Assembly (NCBI RefSeq): GCF_963675165.1
Contig: NC_087381.1
Span: 3,844,001 to 3,908,000 of the forward strand
Origin: Halichondria panicea
Taxonomy: Eukaryota; Porifera; Demospongiae; Suberitida; Halichondriidae
Direction: 5' to 3'
Length of the DNA stretch: 64,000 nt
This document shows positions 47,032 to 57,739 of the stretch, one piece after another. The position numbers and the translations under genes are program-made. The number at the start of each line of letters is the position of its first letter. Within the stretch, counting starts at the first letter, position 1. The notes below the pieces were generated by a model. The model had not been told where the DNA came from. It did not search any database and saw nothing but the letters and a program-made list of their open reading frames with translations.

Positions 47032-47910
47032 CATAGATATACACAAAAGAAAGGGATAGGCAACGCCCAGCACTTCCGTTGGATGAGGTGAGTTTGCTAA
47101 AAAGGGGCGTGTAATGAGCAAAAAGGGGTGTGTGCACTCAAAATGTCAGTGAAGATATAGTAGTATTATAGCAAACTCACATTACTGTGCTCTTGAGGAG
47201 ACACCAGATACACTTAGACATAGGCTATTAATCTTTTAGAGCTACTAGTCTATATGCAAAGTGATGAGAAAGTGAGCTCCAAAGGGGGTGTCAGTACACT
47301 CTACAAACCATAACAGGTCTGTTCCCAAGTCCTTCAAATGCCATCTCTTCGATCACACAATACAGATAAAGATACTTGTGTTCCACTTTTTAATACCTAA
47401 ACTGTGTCTTAGAGCACTTCAAACTAGATTACCATGTACAGTAAGAGCAGGAGAGGTACGCAAACTTTCTAGACTTCGGACAAACGTTTCATGGTGCTGC
47501 TTACTTCACTGCATTGAGAGCCGGAAAATATGCTTTGTTCCATGCAGTTATAAACACACTTTAATTCTGTGAAAGGTACATGTTATAAAATTATTTCATA
47601 TTGGAGATAGAGGTACATAAACTGACAAATCGGTGTTTTTTCACACAAATCAAGCTGAATAAAAGAAAGCTCGGCACTAACATAGCAGCTGTAGCTATCA
47701 GTACTAGTAGTGCTGGGTGTATGTGTGCATGATGCCTGATTGCTTTGAATTTCTCTTTTAGGCCCCCTACGAGAAAAATAAGCAGATATAGGGATCATTG
47801 TGTACTTTCTTGAGCGCAACTCTCCTCCAACCAGGGGGTGTGACGTCACACACTACATTTACCTAGCATCACGTAGGGCGTTGCCTATCCCTTTCTTTCG
47901 TGTATCTATG
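47032..47910. mobile_element. CATAGAT-ended element, copy C
   Basis: About 879 bp with inverted ends CATAGATATACACAAAAGAA..GGGATAGGCAACGCCC. Same end family as 26,700-27,586 and 34,489-35,020. The interior holds short ORFs only (for example 47,288-47,572), none recognised. Confidence 0.65.
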
Positions 47911-47917
47911 GTCAAAC

Positions 47918-48154
47918 TTAGCCTCCTTCGCAGGCCTTCCTTTTTCAGTTATAATTTTGTTTCTGTTGTTTGTCACAATATTCACACCATACGGGAATAA
48001 TTGGAGGGAGCAAAGAAAGAAAAAAGGAAGCCACTAAGAAAAAGAAACTCCTTTTTCTTAGACGGTTCGTTCTTTCTTTCTTTGTTCCTCCAATTCTTAC
48101 CGTATTTTACCGTGTGACAAAGAACAGAAAAAGGAGAGGCTGCGAAGGAGGCTA
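47918..48154. mobile_element. 237-bp foldback MITE with 8-bp duplication
   Basis: Begins TTAGCCTCCTTCGCAGGCC and ends GGCTGCGAAGGAGGCTA; the two halves are inverted copies for most of their length (AATTGGAGG, AAAGAAAGAA and CTTTTTCTTAG blocks). GGTCAAAC is directly repeated outside (47,910-47,917 and 48,155-48,162). The 8-bp duplication suggests a hAT-type relative. Confidence 0.7.
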
Positions 48155-48477
48155 GGTCAAACCAAGAGTTCATCCTAATGAACTCTTGGTCAAACTCACA
48201 TATGAACTTTGTTCTGCACAGTCAGCAAAGTCAAGTGGGCTACACAAGCATAGTGATAAAGCCACAAGCCCCACCGCATGTTAGGGACAGCTCGAACCAG
48301 GCCCAAAATCCAATTTTTGGGCCTGGTTCGAGGCTAGGACAGAACATACAAGAGGGCTATATCAGACAGTGTATCAATTAAGGCTAGGAGTTGAAAGCCT
48401 ACGAGAAAAACACTGAGCTTGAAGCCATCATTGCACAGAGCTAGAGGGCCATGAAACCATGGTCGACGGTCACATAA

Positions 48478-51438
48478 TATGGCGCAATATTAGTGCCAAA
48501 ATTAGAGTATATACGTATTTGTATATATACGTATTTGTATCTAGAGGGTACTCTTTTTGTAAACTGGTATAGAAAATAAACATTCAGGGGTACACTTTTT
48601 ATCACTTGGGGGTACTCTTATCAGTTTAGGTACATCTTTTGAGGGTACCTACTCTTCCATATTATAATGACCTGAATAGTACTGAACTAAAAAAGAGTAC
48701 CCTCAAATAAAAAGAGTACCCTCAAATAAAAAGAGTACCATCAAATAAAAAGAGTACCCCCAAATAAAAAGAGTACCCCCAAATAATTAAAGTACACGCA
48801 CTTTAACCTCTACTTAGAGGTGTGGCTTGTATTTCTATTTAGAGCGCCCCTTAGAATTGTGAACAATCAGTCTGCCCTAAGACCCCCCAAGTTTTCAGTA
48901 TTTGCAAGACAAGACAGGAAATACATACCACAAGTATTTTAATGGTATTCATAAGGAGACATCACAAAAACATTGTTTTAATGAAATTCATAATTATATA
49001 ATGAGATTCATAATGATGACACCCTACAATTCTGCTAGATTGTAGTGAATGATGATTTTTTTCTGAATTTCCACCATTTACTGAACTAGAACCTGTTACT
49101 AGGAGATAAATTAGTTCAATATGGAATGTATTGACTCAGCAAGTTTGGACTGGATTGAGATAGTGTGAACAGCTTGCGCAAAAACTCAAAATCTCTGTGG
49201 TTGGTGGCTGCATATCTCCAGATGTGAATGGAACCAGTGACTGCCTAATAGTGCATCTGATGCATTTGCATGCTTTGCAGCAAGCTAGAAGGCTTGAAGT
49301 CATTCATAAAGTGTTCTATGCTATTGCCAAGTTGTGTATTTATTTCAAAGTTTGTGTAACTGCTTTGCAAACACCATTCATTTGTATGGCATTTACCTTG
49401 AATATGTTGTAATTTAGATCCTTTTGATTTGATCAACCAATTTTTAGCTTGCTACGTTGATGGTGAACAGCTTGCTCAAACTCTCGAACTTTCCGCCACA
49501 ACTTCATGCTAGTTTGACCCAAATTCATATTTTAAAGTGTTTATCGTATGTTGAACTGTCTTCTTATTACATATTTCAACTTAAAAACCTTTACTTTTAT
49601 CAGAAACAACGAAAAACTGTTCTCATTAATACATTCATGAGGCAACTTGTAGCACTTCCTGTCTTACAACATTTGGGCAGACTGAATATTAATCATTGAA
49701 CAGTCCCTTGGAAGTCTGGTGTAACTACGCTGGAAGCTGCTGATATTAATCTTTATGGTTATTGAACAGTCCCTTGGAAGTCTGGTTGTAACTACGCTGG
49801 AAGCTGCTGATAGCTGATTTATAGAGATATTGTTGATGGCTCGTTGAGCCCTGGGCTATGTAGCACACGCTATCTCTAGAGGACATGCTGGTGGCGAGTT
49901 GCAATCTACTTGCGATCTAATATCAGTCAACAGTTCTCTATAAATCAGCTATCAGCAGCTTCCAGCGTAGTTACACCAGACTTCCAAGGGACTGTTCAAT
50001 GATTAATATTGTTCACAATTCTAAGGGGCGCTCTAAATAGAAATACAAGCCACACCTCTAAGTAGAGGTTAAAGTGCGTGTACTTTAACCTTAGAAATTA
50101 TTTGGGGTACTCTTTTTATTTGATGGTACTCTTTTTATTGGAGGGTACTCTTTTTATTTGAGGGTATACTCTTTTTATTTGAGGGTACTAGTTCAGTACT
50201 CTTCAGGTTATTATAATAACCCCCAAGTGATAAAAAGTGTACCCCTGAATGTTTATTTTCTATACCAGTTTACAAAAAAGAGTACCCCCTAGATACAAAT
50301 ACGTATATACTCTAATTTTGGCACTAATATTTCCTGTTGCTAGTCTGGAGTTCTAGTATCACATCCTAATTTTCCTACGTCGCCTTCTGTCAGGGGCTAA
50401 TTCTTTCTACTAGTAACATATGGCGCAATATTAGTGCCAAAATTAGAGTATAATATACGTATTTGTATTGGTATTGGTATAGAAAATAAACATTGGGGTA
50501 CACTTTTTATCACTTGGGGTCAAATATTTCTTTTGAGGGTACCTACTCTTTCATATTATAATGACCTGAAGAGTACCCTCAAATATATTTTCCATACTGA
50601 ACTAAAAAGAGTACCCTCAAATAAAAAGAGTACACATAAAAAGAGTACCCCCAAATAATTTCTAAGGTTAAAGTTCACGTACTTTAACCTCTACGTGTAT
50701 TTCTATTTAGAGCGCATCCTTAGACTTCGAGTACGTTTTGTCCATGTAATAAAAGCACCATAATTATAATTTTTTTATCTAGTCAATTTTTGGGTAGTCC
50801 CTTAGAACACTAATCATAAGGGATCTGATGAAGGCCTTCTCACTTCTTCAGAAGCTAAGATATAGGTGTACAAAATCTACTCGGAACTGTATGGTCTCGC
50901 CACCAGCATGCCTCTGTTTGACTCAACGAGCCATCAACAATATCAGTCAACAGTTCTCTATAAATCAGCTATCAGCAGCTTCCAGCGTAGTTACACCAGA
51001 CTTCCAAGGGACTGTTCAATAACCATAAAGATTAATATCATCCAAGGGACTGTTCAATGATTAATATTGCTCACAATTCTAAGGGGCGCTCTAAATAGAA
51101 ATACAAGCCACACCCCTAAGTAGAGGTTAAAGTGCGTGTACTTTAACTGTACTTTAACCTTAGAAATTATTTGGGGGTACTCTTTTTATTTGATGGTACT
51201 CTTTTTATTTGAGGGTATACTCTTTTTATTTGAGGGTACTCTTTTTAGTTCAGTACTCTCTTCAGGAGATGGAAGAGTAGGTACCCTCAAAAAAATTATT
51301 TGTGTACCTAAACTAGAGTACCCTCTAGAGTACCCCCAAAAAAGTGTACCCCTGAATGTTTATTTTCTATACCAGTTTACAAAAAGAGTACCCCCTAGAT
51401 AGTATATACTCTAATTTTGGCACTAATATTGCGCCATA
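48478..51438. mobile_element. two foldback elements built of GAGTACC satellites
   Basis: The ends TATGGCGCAATATTAGTGCC (48,478) and its inverse (to 51,438) are repeated internally: an inverse end near 50,330 and a fresh left end at 50,418. So there are probably two adjacent copies. Each arm has a short array of a 19-20-bp unit (GAGTACCCTCAAATAAAAA or its complement) at about 48,680-48,795, 50,100-50,195, 50,570-50,660 and 51,170-51,260. Between arrays, 49,720-50,010 is itself an inverted repeat (ACTTCCAAGGGACTGTTCAA type). No transposase was seen. Confidence 0.7.
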
Positions 51439-51500
51439 GTAACGCGGTTAGCTATAATGATATTTATGTAGACTATAATTTTGTTCATGTTCCACACCCA

Positions 51501-51727
51501 CTTGTGGTCATTTAAATGTCCAAGAAATTCCTGGACACACTTGAACCAAACCTCAATGTGAGTTTGACCAGTACTCAAGCTTTTAGGTTGAGGCGGGTAT
51601 TCGAGACTATCCGGCTTGTGGTCATTTAAATGTCCAAGAAATTCCTGGACACACTTGAACCAAACCTCAATGTGAGTACTCAAGCTTTTAGGTTGAGGTT
51701 GAGGCGGGTATTCGAGACTATCCGGCT
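51501..51727. repeat. 114-bp direct duplication
   Basis: Two tandem copies (51,501-51,614 and 51,615-51,727) beginning CTTGTGGTCATTTAAATGTC and ending near GAGACTATCCGG, with small indels. The GTATTCGAGACTA block also occurs inverted near 32,085. Confidence 0.75.
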
Positions 51728-51824
51728 CCCACGCTGCGCTTATTTTTTTTTTTAAGTTTTATATAAGCAACTAGCTATCAATGCATGTAAGCTATCAATG
51801 CATGTATATATATATACATGTAAG

Positions 51825-52110
51825 TTATTGAGAGTTGCTCAGTGGCACTCGGCCCTCTTGGCATGGCAGGTCGATGGATGTTATTGGATTGCACCTCTTA
51901 CATTGTAGTAGAGAATAACTCAGTTTGCATCTGATGTATGTCTTGTTTTGTTTCTGAGCTGTTATTGAGGCTATTCTTTTGTAGACTACATTTGCAATTG
52001 GGCCCATTCCTCCTGATGTTGAGAAGACAAGGGGGGAGAAGGATCCATGCTCCACTTCTCTTATACGTTCATCGTATGCTCTTTTCTTCTCTAGTTCGTT
52101 CTTCTTGTAG
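51825..52110 (-). pseudogene. C-terminal fragment of a transposon-associated ORF
   Basis: Reads KKRAYDERIREVEHGSFSPL, then STSGGMGPIANVVYKRIAS and IRCKLSYSLLQC before a stop at 51,825. This resembles the C-terminus found after reverse-transcriptase regions in many marine-invertebrate retroelement proteins (motif ...HGSF.PLVFS..GG). The upstream domains are missing. Recognition is from memory of the motif, so confidence is moderate. Confidence 0.45.
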
Positions 52111-52651
52111 CATTGCGCTTATCGCAGCAAAAAATTCACGGGGCGTGTCAGGTCCGTTACGAGACGTGCCGCCCTCGACCACGTGACTATCTGCGTACTC
52201 GCAGTTTACAGTCTTCTCTAAGTTGTTTTTGTCGTTAGACTCGCATAACTAGCCTAGAGCTACATTTTGATGCAAGTTTCACCCAATTTTATAAACAAGC
52301 CTGACTCGTTTTGATATGGACTCTCAAAGGACTCTCAAAGTTTTTCACACAAGAACAGCACAAGATCATTATGCACCTATCAATGTGATGCCCCACCACC
52401 CCCCCGGGACATCATACGGGGGAATTTGACACTATTTGACCTGGAATTTTGACGGCCTTCCAAGTTACTTGGTCAGTCACATGTACTGCGCATTAATTAG
52501 AGTCTGCATACAGCTGCAGCTGCAGTAGTGCAGTACTAGTACTGCTGATAGATGGACCAAAAGCAAGTTGTAGTTACTCTAGGAAGATAGGAAAGAGGAA
52601 AAGACTTGTCTCCTTCACTAGTAGTGATGAGGCTAGTGACAACTAGTGAAG

Positions 52652-53234
52652 AGGATTAAAAAGGACAAGCTTCCTTCTGCTAACTATGAGATTGTTCTTC
52701 AAATGAAATATGCTGAAGTGGATGAATTTATTGAAGTTAGTGATACAGACGAAATTGAACATAAAGCAATACTCGAATTCTCTTCGAGTATATTAATATA
52801 ATTTTGAATTGTAGCTACAAGATCTAAAAGAGCAGTTTAACCTGACAGTTCCTGTTAATTCTCCGACTGAGCTCATCAGTTATCGCCCTGTAAGTTTATA
52901 TATAAAATATATTTCTGTGCAGGATGTTCTAACTACTAGTTCTTCTATTCAGTCATCGTTATGTTTATCTCCCGCTGGAGAAATGTCTCTCTCTGTTGAA
53001 CAGGCAAAGGTGTGTATATTTAATATTTAATATTTGTGAACCAAATGCTTTAATATTAAAACACTAAGAACATCATGTACACACTTAATAATAAAGTACA
53101 AGGATTCAACTTCTATTAGAGAGAAATCTAAGATATACAGGAAAGACAACTTACGACCCTATGAACAGAGAGTAATGCATTCCTTAATAGTCGAAGACGA
53201 CTTTTGGAAGCAGCTCGGACTAAAGTGAATGAGA
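52652..53234 (+). CDS. unrecognised multi-exon gene fragment
   Basis: Coding-like exons: about 52,652-52,784, then 52,815-52,889, 52,923-53,009 and 53,103-53,228; the middle two have clean acceptors and donors and lengths divisible by three. The product includes KLPSANYEIVLQMKYAEVDE, LQDLKEQFNLTVPV and KIYRKDNLRPYEQRVM. A TGA at 53,226-53,228 ends it, but a further charged ORF in the same direction (53,332-53,640, KEKVRDSLATMARNY) may have been its continuation before a frameshift. No family is recognised. It may be an accessory gene of one of the local transposons. Confidence 0.45.
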
Positions 53235-53981
53235 CGTGCCAAACGTAATGAGACCGAAGTAACTCCTAAAACTCTCTGAGGAGGCACGGACCAAACACAT
53301 TGGTGAACTTAAGGACTTCAATGATCGGCTTATGTACAAAGAGAAAGTACGAGACTCATTAGCTACAATGGCTAGGAACTACAAACTTTGTGATCAAGTA
53401 ACTGACTGTAATAAAAAACAAAGAAGAGAATGCGAACAAGAGCTTGTTAGCTTGTTATCTGGAAAAAGAAGCAACAGAAGGGCAGCTGGTATCAAAAGAA
53501 GTCACGACCTGGTACCTCTAAGAGCTGCATGTCAGATCCAGAACCTGACAGTGAGTACTCAAGTCGATCAAGATCTGCATCAATATCTACCACCCCATCC
53601 CGCTGGGAAGACAGCAATGTATGTTATTAATCGATTTGCCCCCAGGGTCAAAGTAAGGGCCAAAAAGAACCACCCCAAGTGGTACAACTCAGCAGTAAGG
53701 CATCACATAAACTGTGTTCTTTCTAATGGACGCTTTCTAATGGACGGGGACAAAGCGTCTCGGGCCATCCTCCTAACTCAACCTCACTTCAGACACCCAC
53801 AACCGTTCTTGATCATCTTGATATTTCGGACACTGAAGTATACACCGCCCTTGCCAGTTTGGATCTTGTTCACTAGCCTGTAGTTCATCATTTGTTCAGT
53901 CTGAGTCTGCAAAATTGCCTGGAAAGTACTCCCTATATACCTATTTCCCTACTTTGTGTAATTTCTAAGGTACTGGAAAGG

Positions 53982-54532
53982 TAGTCTCGCGAGCAGCCGT
54001 CGAAGGGGGAAGGACGTCTGGTCGAAGTGGCCGGTTTTCCATGGGCTCAGGAATGTTTGCAATAGCATTATAAAAATTGTCATAAAACGTCAAATAAATT
54101 GATCATTATAAAACATATAAAACGTCGTCAGAATCTCCCACATAAACTGCACTAGCACCTCTGTCAGTCATGGCTTTCACTTGATCTTTCATCAGTGCCA
54201 CAAGAGGGCTCACTGCAATGACTAATGAAGAGGCAGGTGATTTTCTGATCTCGTCGAACACTCCAGGTAGGACACAAAAACATAGAGATTTCCCACTACC
54301 AGTAGGTAAGCTGACAAACACGTCTCTAACTCTTGACTGGGTTTCATCCTAGCTTTATAGTAGCGACACGAATTGCAGCAGTTAATAGGTACGTCAGAAC
54401 ACATAGCAAACCCCGCCCACAATGTTTATTCTGGCAATCTGATTGGTGCGACAACATTCCGAAACAGGCCCATGGAAAACCGGCCACTTCGACCAGACGT
54501 CCTTCCCCCTTCGACGGCTGCTCGTGAGACTA
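53982..54532. mobile_element. Mutator-like element carrying a RecQ fragment (Pack-MULE-like)
   Basis: 551 bp with ~66-bp terminal inverted repeats (TAGTCTCGCGAGCAGCCGTC at the left; one mismatch in the first 66 bp). CTGGAAAGG is directly repeated outside at 53,973-53,981 and 54,533-54,541. Removing the element and one repeat restores a continuous LINE reading frame, proving insertion. Long inverted repeats and a 9-bp duplication are typical of Mutator-like elements. Its only cargo is a piece of a RecQ-type helicase on the minus strand. Confidence 0.8.
54106..54330 (-). pseudogene. RecQ-like helicase fragment (Walker A region)
   Basis: About 70 codons reading RDVFVSLPTGSGKSLCF, then FDEIRKSPASSLVIAVSPL and VALMKDQVKAMTDRGASAVY, matching helicase motif I (GSGKS) and motif Ia (VVSPLVALMKDQV type) of RecQ-family enzymes. 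It lacks the DEAH box and all later motifs, and upstream sequence loses similarity within about 20 codons. It sits entirely inside the 53,982-54,532 element and could not make a working helicase. The donor gene is not in this window. Confidence 0.8.
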
Positions 54533-55277
54533 CTGGAAAGGATCATATATGATAATGTGTTTGAGTTCATTGGCAAGTCTATAACATCAGCTCAATTCGG
54601 CTTTCTGCGTAATCAGACAGTAATCACTCATGTCTGCAACAACTCCTGACCTTTCTCTGGGGTGTCATTGATACGATGGAAAAGAAGTGTCAACTGGGCT
54701 TTTGACAGGGTTCCCCACCATGATCTTCTCTCGGGTCATGAGCAATTGGTCTCGGTATCCACTCAACTCTACTCCCAGTATCGTTCCGGGTTCTTGGTAT
54801 ACATTAACGACCTACTCCTGACGACACTAAATGCTCTCATATGATTAAATCTCAATCAGACTACAGTCTGACCTTGATCGCCTGTCCCATTGGAGTTTGC
54901 TACTCTTTAATGATGAAAAATTGTGTATTGACTTGTCGTTGACTCATCATACAGAAACTAATCACACCCAGGGAGAACCACAGAGACCTGGGGCTGACCA
55001 AATTCTAGGCTGGTCAAAAGTCAACTCAGTTTAATTCGTAGAACATTTTCATTCTCAACCTCAACATCCACCAATCTGAAACAATCTGAAACTGTATCTG
55101 TCGCTCTCAACTGTCCTACGGCCTGCTTTTATCAAAGATATTAATGACTGCTACAGCATTGCCAGATTGATAATTTCCTACTCATTGAGTTTTCAGCCTG
55201 TGCAATATTATGTTTGTTCATCATGACACGTATTTTCTACGCAATACAGCTTCTATGTTTTATTGTTTACAATGTAG

Positions 55278-56013
55278 GTGCAGGAGGCCTCTGATTTGGC
55301 TAGCCTTATAAGGAACTTCTGAGCAAAGATGAATACGATTTTCGTTTTGATATTGGTGCCCCTCAAGGATATCCGTCCTTGATGACAATGCATTACGTTG
55401 TTTTGAATGTAAAAGCAGAGCTAGATCAACTTTTGTGTGGCATGTCTTCTACGTTTCAAATGTTGGAACTTGTCCGAGCATACCCTCACACGTTCAGGCC
55501 TCTGTTTTTACACAGTACCCCCCGTCCACTTACATGGAGCATGGAGCAAGTTGTTTCATTTACTACCCGCGATGACTTCTGCTGCTGGAAGTTCCGTAAG
55601 AGAAACTGAGGAAGCAACTGTCATGAAATGGACTAAACTTTTTCAACTCGTTGAACGTTAGTTGTATAATTATTGTTAAATCATATGTAACGTGCGTATA
55701 GCTACAAATCTATTTTCTGTTACTAGTTTTTGTCTCTCTGGTAGTGCCCAAGTACATGTATAATAAACTCTCTCGCTAAAGTTCACACTCGAAGACATCC
55801 TAAAGTTCGTTACTGGGGCTCCATCCACTCCTCCTATGGGGTTTCAACCACCACCCTCACTGGACTTTAATAGTTTCTCAAGTTACCCAATTTCTAACAC
55901 TTGTAGTAATACACTTGTTGTAGTAATACACTTGTCATGATCTCTCAGATGAGGAATTCAATTACAATGTTATTACTGGCATGATCAATTCAGCTGGATT
56001 TGGTAGAGTGTAA
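55278..56013 (+). pseudogene. HECT E3 ligase C-lobe remnant
   Basis: Plus-strand pieces in changing frames: EASDLASLIR; AELDQLLCGMSSTFQMLEL; ETEEATVMKWTKLFQLVE; then, after a probable intron ending near 55,777, FTLEDILKFVTGAPSTPPMGF and YPISNTCSNTLV. The NTC(S)N motif carries the HECT catalytic cysteine, and SDEEFNYNVITGMINSAGFGRV ends the C-lobe at 56,013. A ~17-bp near-tandem duplication (TGTAGTAATACACTTG) at about 55,900-55,935 and another frameshift near 55,560 break it. Stand-alone HECT-like genes of this kind are often repeated in aquatic animals. The N-lobe is mostly absent. Confidence 0.6.
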
Positions 56014-56278
56014 ATGTATTTTCTTGTATTGTACTCGTTTATTGCGCTATCTCGCAGTTGAGTTATAATATTAATGTATGACCATCATTTATTGTTTACT
56101 CTTGTCATATACATACGTTCAAATCCCCATGACTCATCAAATGTTTTTTTTATCTAAAAAAGTGATCATAATTATTATGTCGTAAGGTGTGTACCCACTA
56201 GTGATACAGTTTCTAAATATAAACATTCTCCGAAGTCATGTGTATTTTGTAAAGGGTCAATATGTCCTATTGATGCTG

Positions 56279-57470
56279 TTAGTTGTAGGCAAGGAGAAAA
56301 ATTAATTCGGGGGACAGGAACTCGATCTCTCGAAGGATGTAGAAAAGGGTTTGAATGGTTAGCCAGCTGTGATGTTGAAGGATAGTAGGGTAGCATATCA
56401 TATATAACTGGTTAGGGGTGAAATTGTTCTCAGTTGATATGGCATAATTGTTCCACGATTCAACGAAAGAATCCAGTGTCTGTTGAATCCTAGGGATGTA
56501 CACGTAGTGTAGACAGTATACATCAACTTCATTTAAAGGATCTAACTTCCCATCTGCTTCAAGTAGTTTGAAAGTATCATGAAACAGTACCACAACGCAA
56601 CGGTACACATCACGCCACAGGCGTTCAACTCTTTCATTATGAGTAGATGACCCAGTTATCACGCAGCTTGTATTTGAGTGCTGTTCCATCATACATCTCC
56701 AGACATCTATATTTTCTCCTTCTAAGTCTGACCGAATATGAGTTGGCAATCCATGTTCTTGAACAGCTCCTGAGAAACATGAGAGCACAGTAACAGCACG
56801 GTTATTGTTGCTACACTTTAAAAAAATTATCAAACGAGAATATCCATCAATTGCAGCATGTGTAACTAGACGGTATTTGATGAGCTTGTGGTGGCCATCT
56901 AAATGCCACACATAATTTAGCCCATCCGCATGATAGATGCTTCTGCGAGCAGCAGTACCCACGGGATCAATCCTGTGAATTGATGCCCTAATTCGAGTAC
57001 GAGGGAGAAATATGCTCTGTCTTCGTAGGTGTCCCGTTAACAACACTTCACCATCATTTGGATGGGATTGTTTGATCTCAGCAACAATATTGTCCAACAC
57101 CTGATCGGAAACAGGGGAATACCGATCAAAGGACACACCTTCTTCCATCTTCTGATACAGTGTTGATCGACTGACTCCAAGGATGTCTGCTATTTTTGTG
57201 TACGAAAACATCAGTGTTCGTAAAAACTCAATGTCTTCGACATCCAACTCACACCTCGGTCTTCCCACACTCGTACTCCTACATATGTACATACACAAAC
57301 ATAATTAATCAACATCACTGATAGATTATAATCTCAAAAAGCTTCCTCAATATTTGTACTGTACATCTATACCTGTACCTTCTTTCCCCAAGCAGAGTGC
57401 TTGACAGTCCCTCCATTATTTCCGCAACTATTACATCTTGATGATTCACTGAGTTTGCACTGGTCGCCAT
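56279..57470 (-). CDS. integrase-like DDE transposase, nearly intact copy (copy A)
   Basis: Two exons, 57,379-57,470 and 56,279-57,278, give 363 codons. Exon 1 starts MATSANSVNHQDVIVAEI. Exon 2 has a helix-turn-helix-like region (YTKIADILGVSRSTLYQK), a linker with LRR and TRIRASIHRIDP, then the catalytic core: YVWHLDGHHKLI, THAAIDGYSRLI, IRSDLEGEN and HNERVERLWRD; the last D and E are 33 residues apart. Copy B is clearly a paralogue. Near the end a frame change between about 56,320 and 56,380 costs the normal tail: similarity to copy B resumes in another frame (RVPVPRINF...NTHDFGECLYLE, to 56,175). The catalytic core is undamaged, so activity is possible but unproven. An upstream exon equivalent to copy B's N-terminus is not seen. 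Confidence 0.75.
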
Positions 57471-57739
57471 TGGTAACTGTGTATTAATTGATGGCACATG
57501 TAAGTTTTGGTCACGTGAGTGAATTTTTATCCTAGTCAAAGTTAAAAAGGAGTCGACGTCATAAAAACAAGTCAATGTTTACCAGATAGTTGTACATACC
57601 TAAGATAGGATTAGTGGGAAGCACCTAGATAGGATTACCTTTTGTGCAACCCCTTCCATGCAACCCCTTCCATGCACTGTGTTAGACTGTGTCGACTCCT
57701 TTCAAAACATCGACTCTTTTGCAAAACATTGACCAGGCC

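Larger units (their letters stand above)
53630..55230 (+). pseudogene. degraded LINE reverse-transcriptase ORF
   Basis: Segments in several frames follow the order of a LINE ORF2: a HPKWYNSAVRHHIN linker, ISLLCVISKVLERIIYD at the start of RT, KSITSAQFGFLRN, FDRVPHHDLLS, VYINDLLL near the missing FADD motif, then RRTFSFST and LYLSLSTVLRPAFIKD-like pieces. Frameshifts, stops and a deletion between the catalytic blocks show it is long dead. It is interrupted within the K-V-L-E-R codons by the element at 53,982-54,532. The clade is not assigned. Confidence 0.7.

Noticed and set aside
49197-49412. ORFs within the foldback satellite region
   Set aside because: They overlap inverted-repeat sequence on both strands and have no recognisable protein character.
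56395-56440. A fourth TA insertion, in integrase copy A at TTATATATG
   Set aside because: Removing TA there restores a later frame, but the paralogue aligns better in the original frame for another ~15 codons, so the shift lies further downstream.
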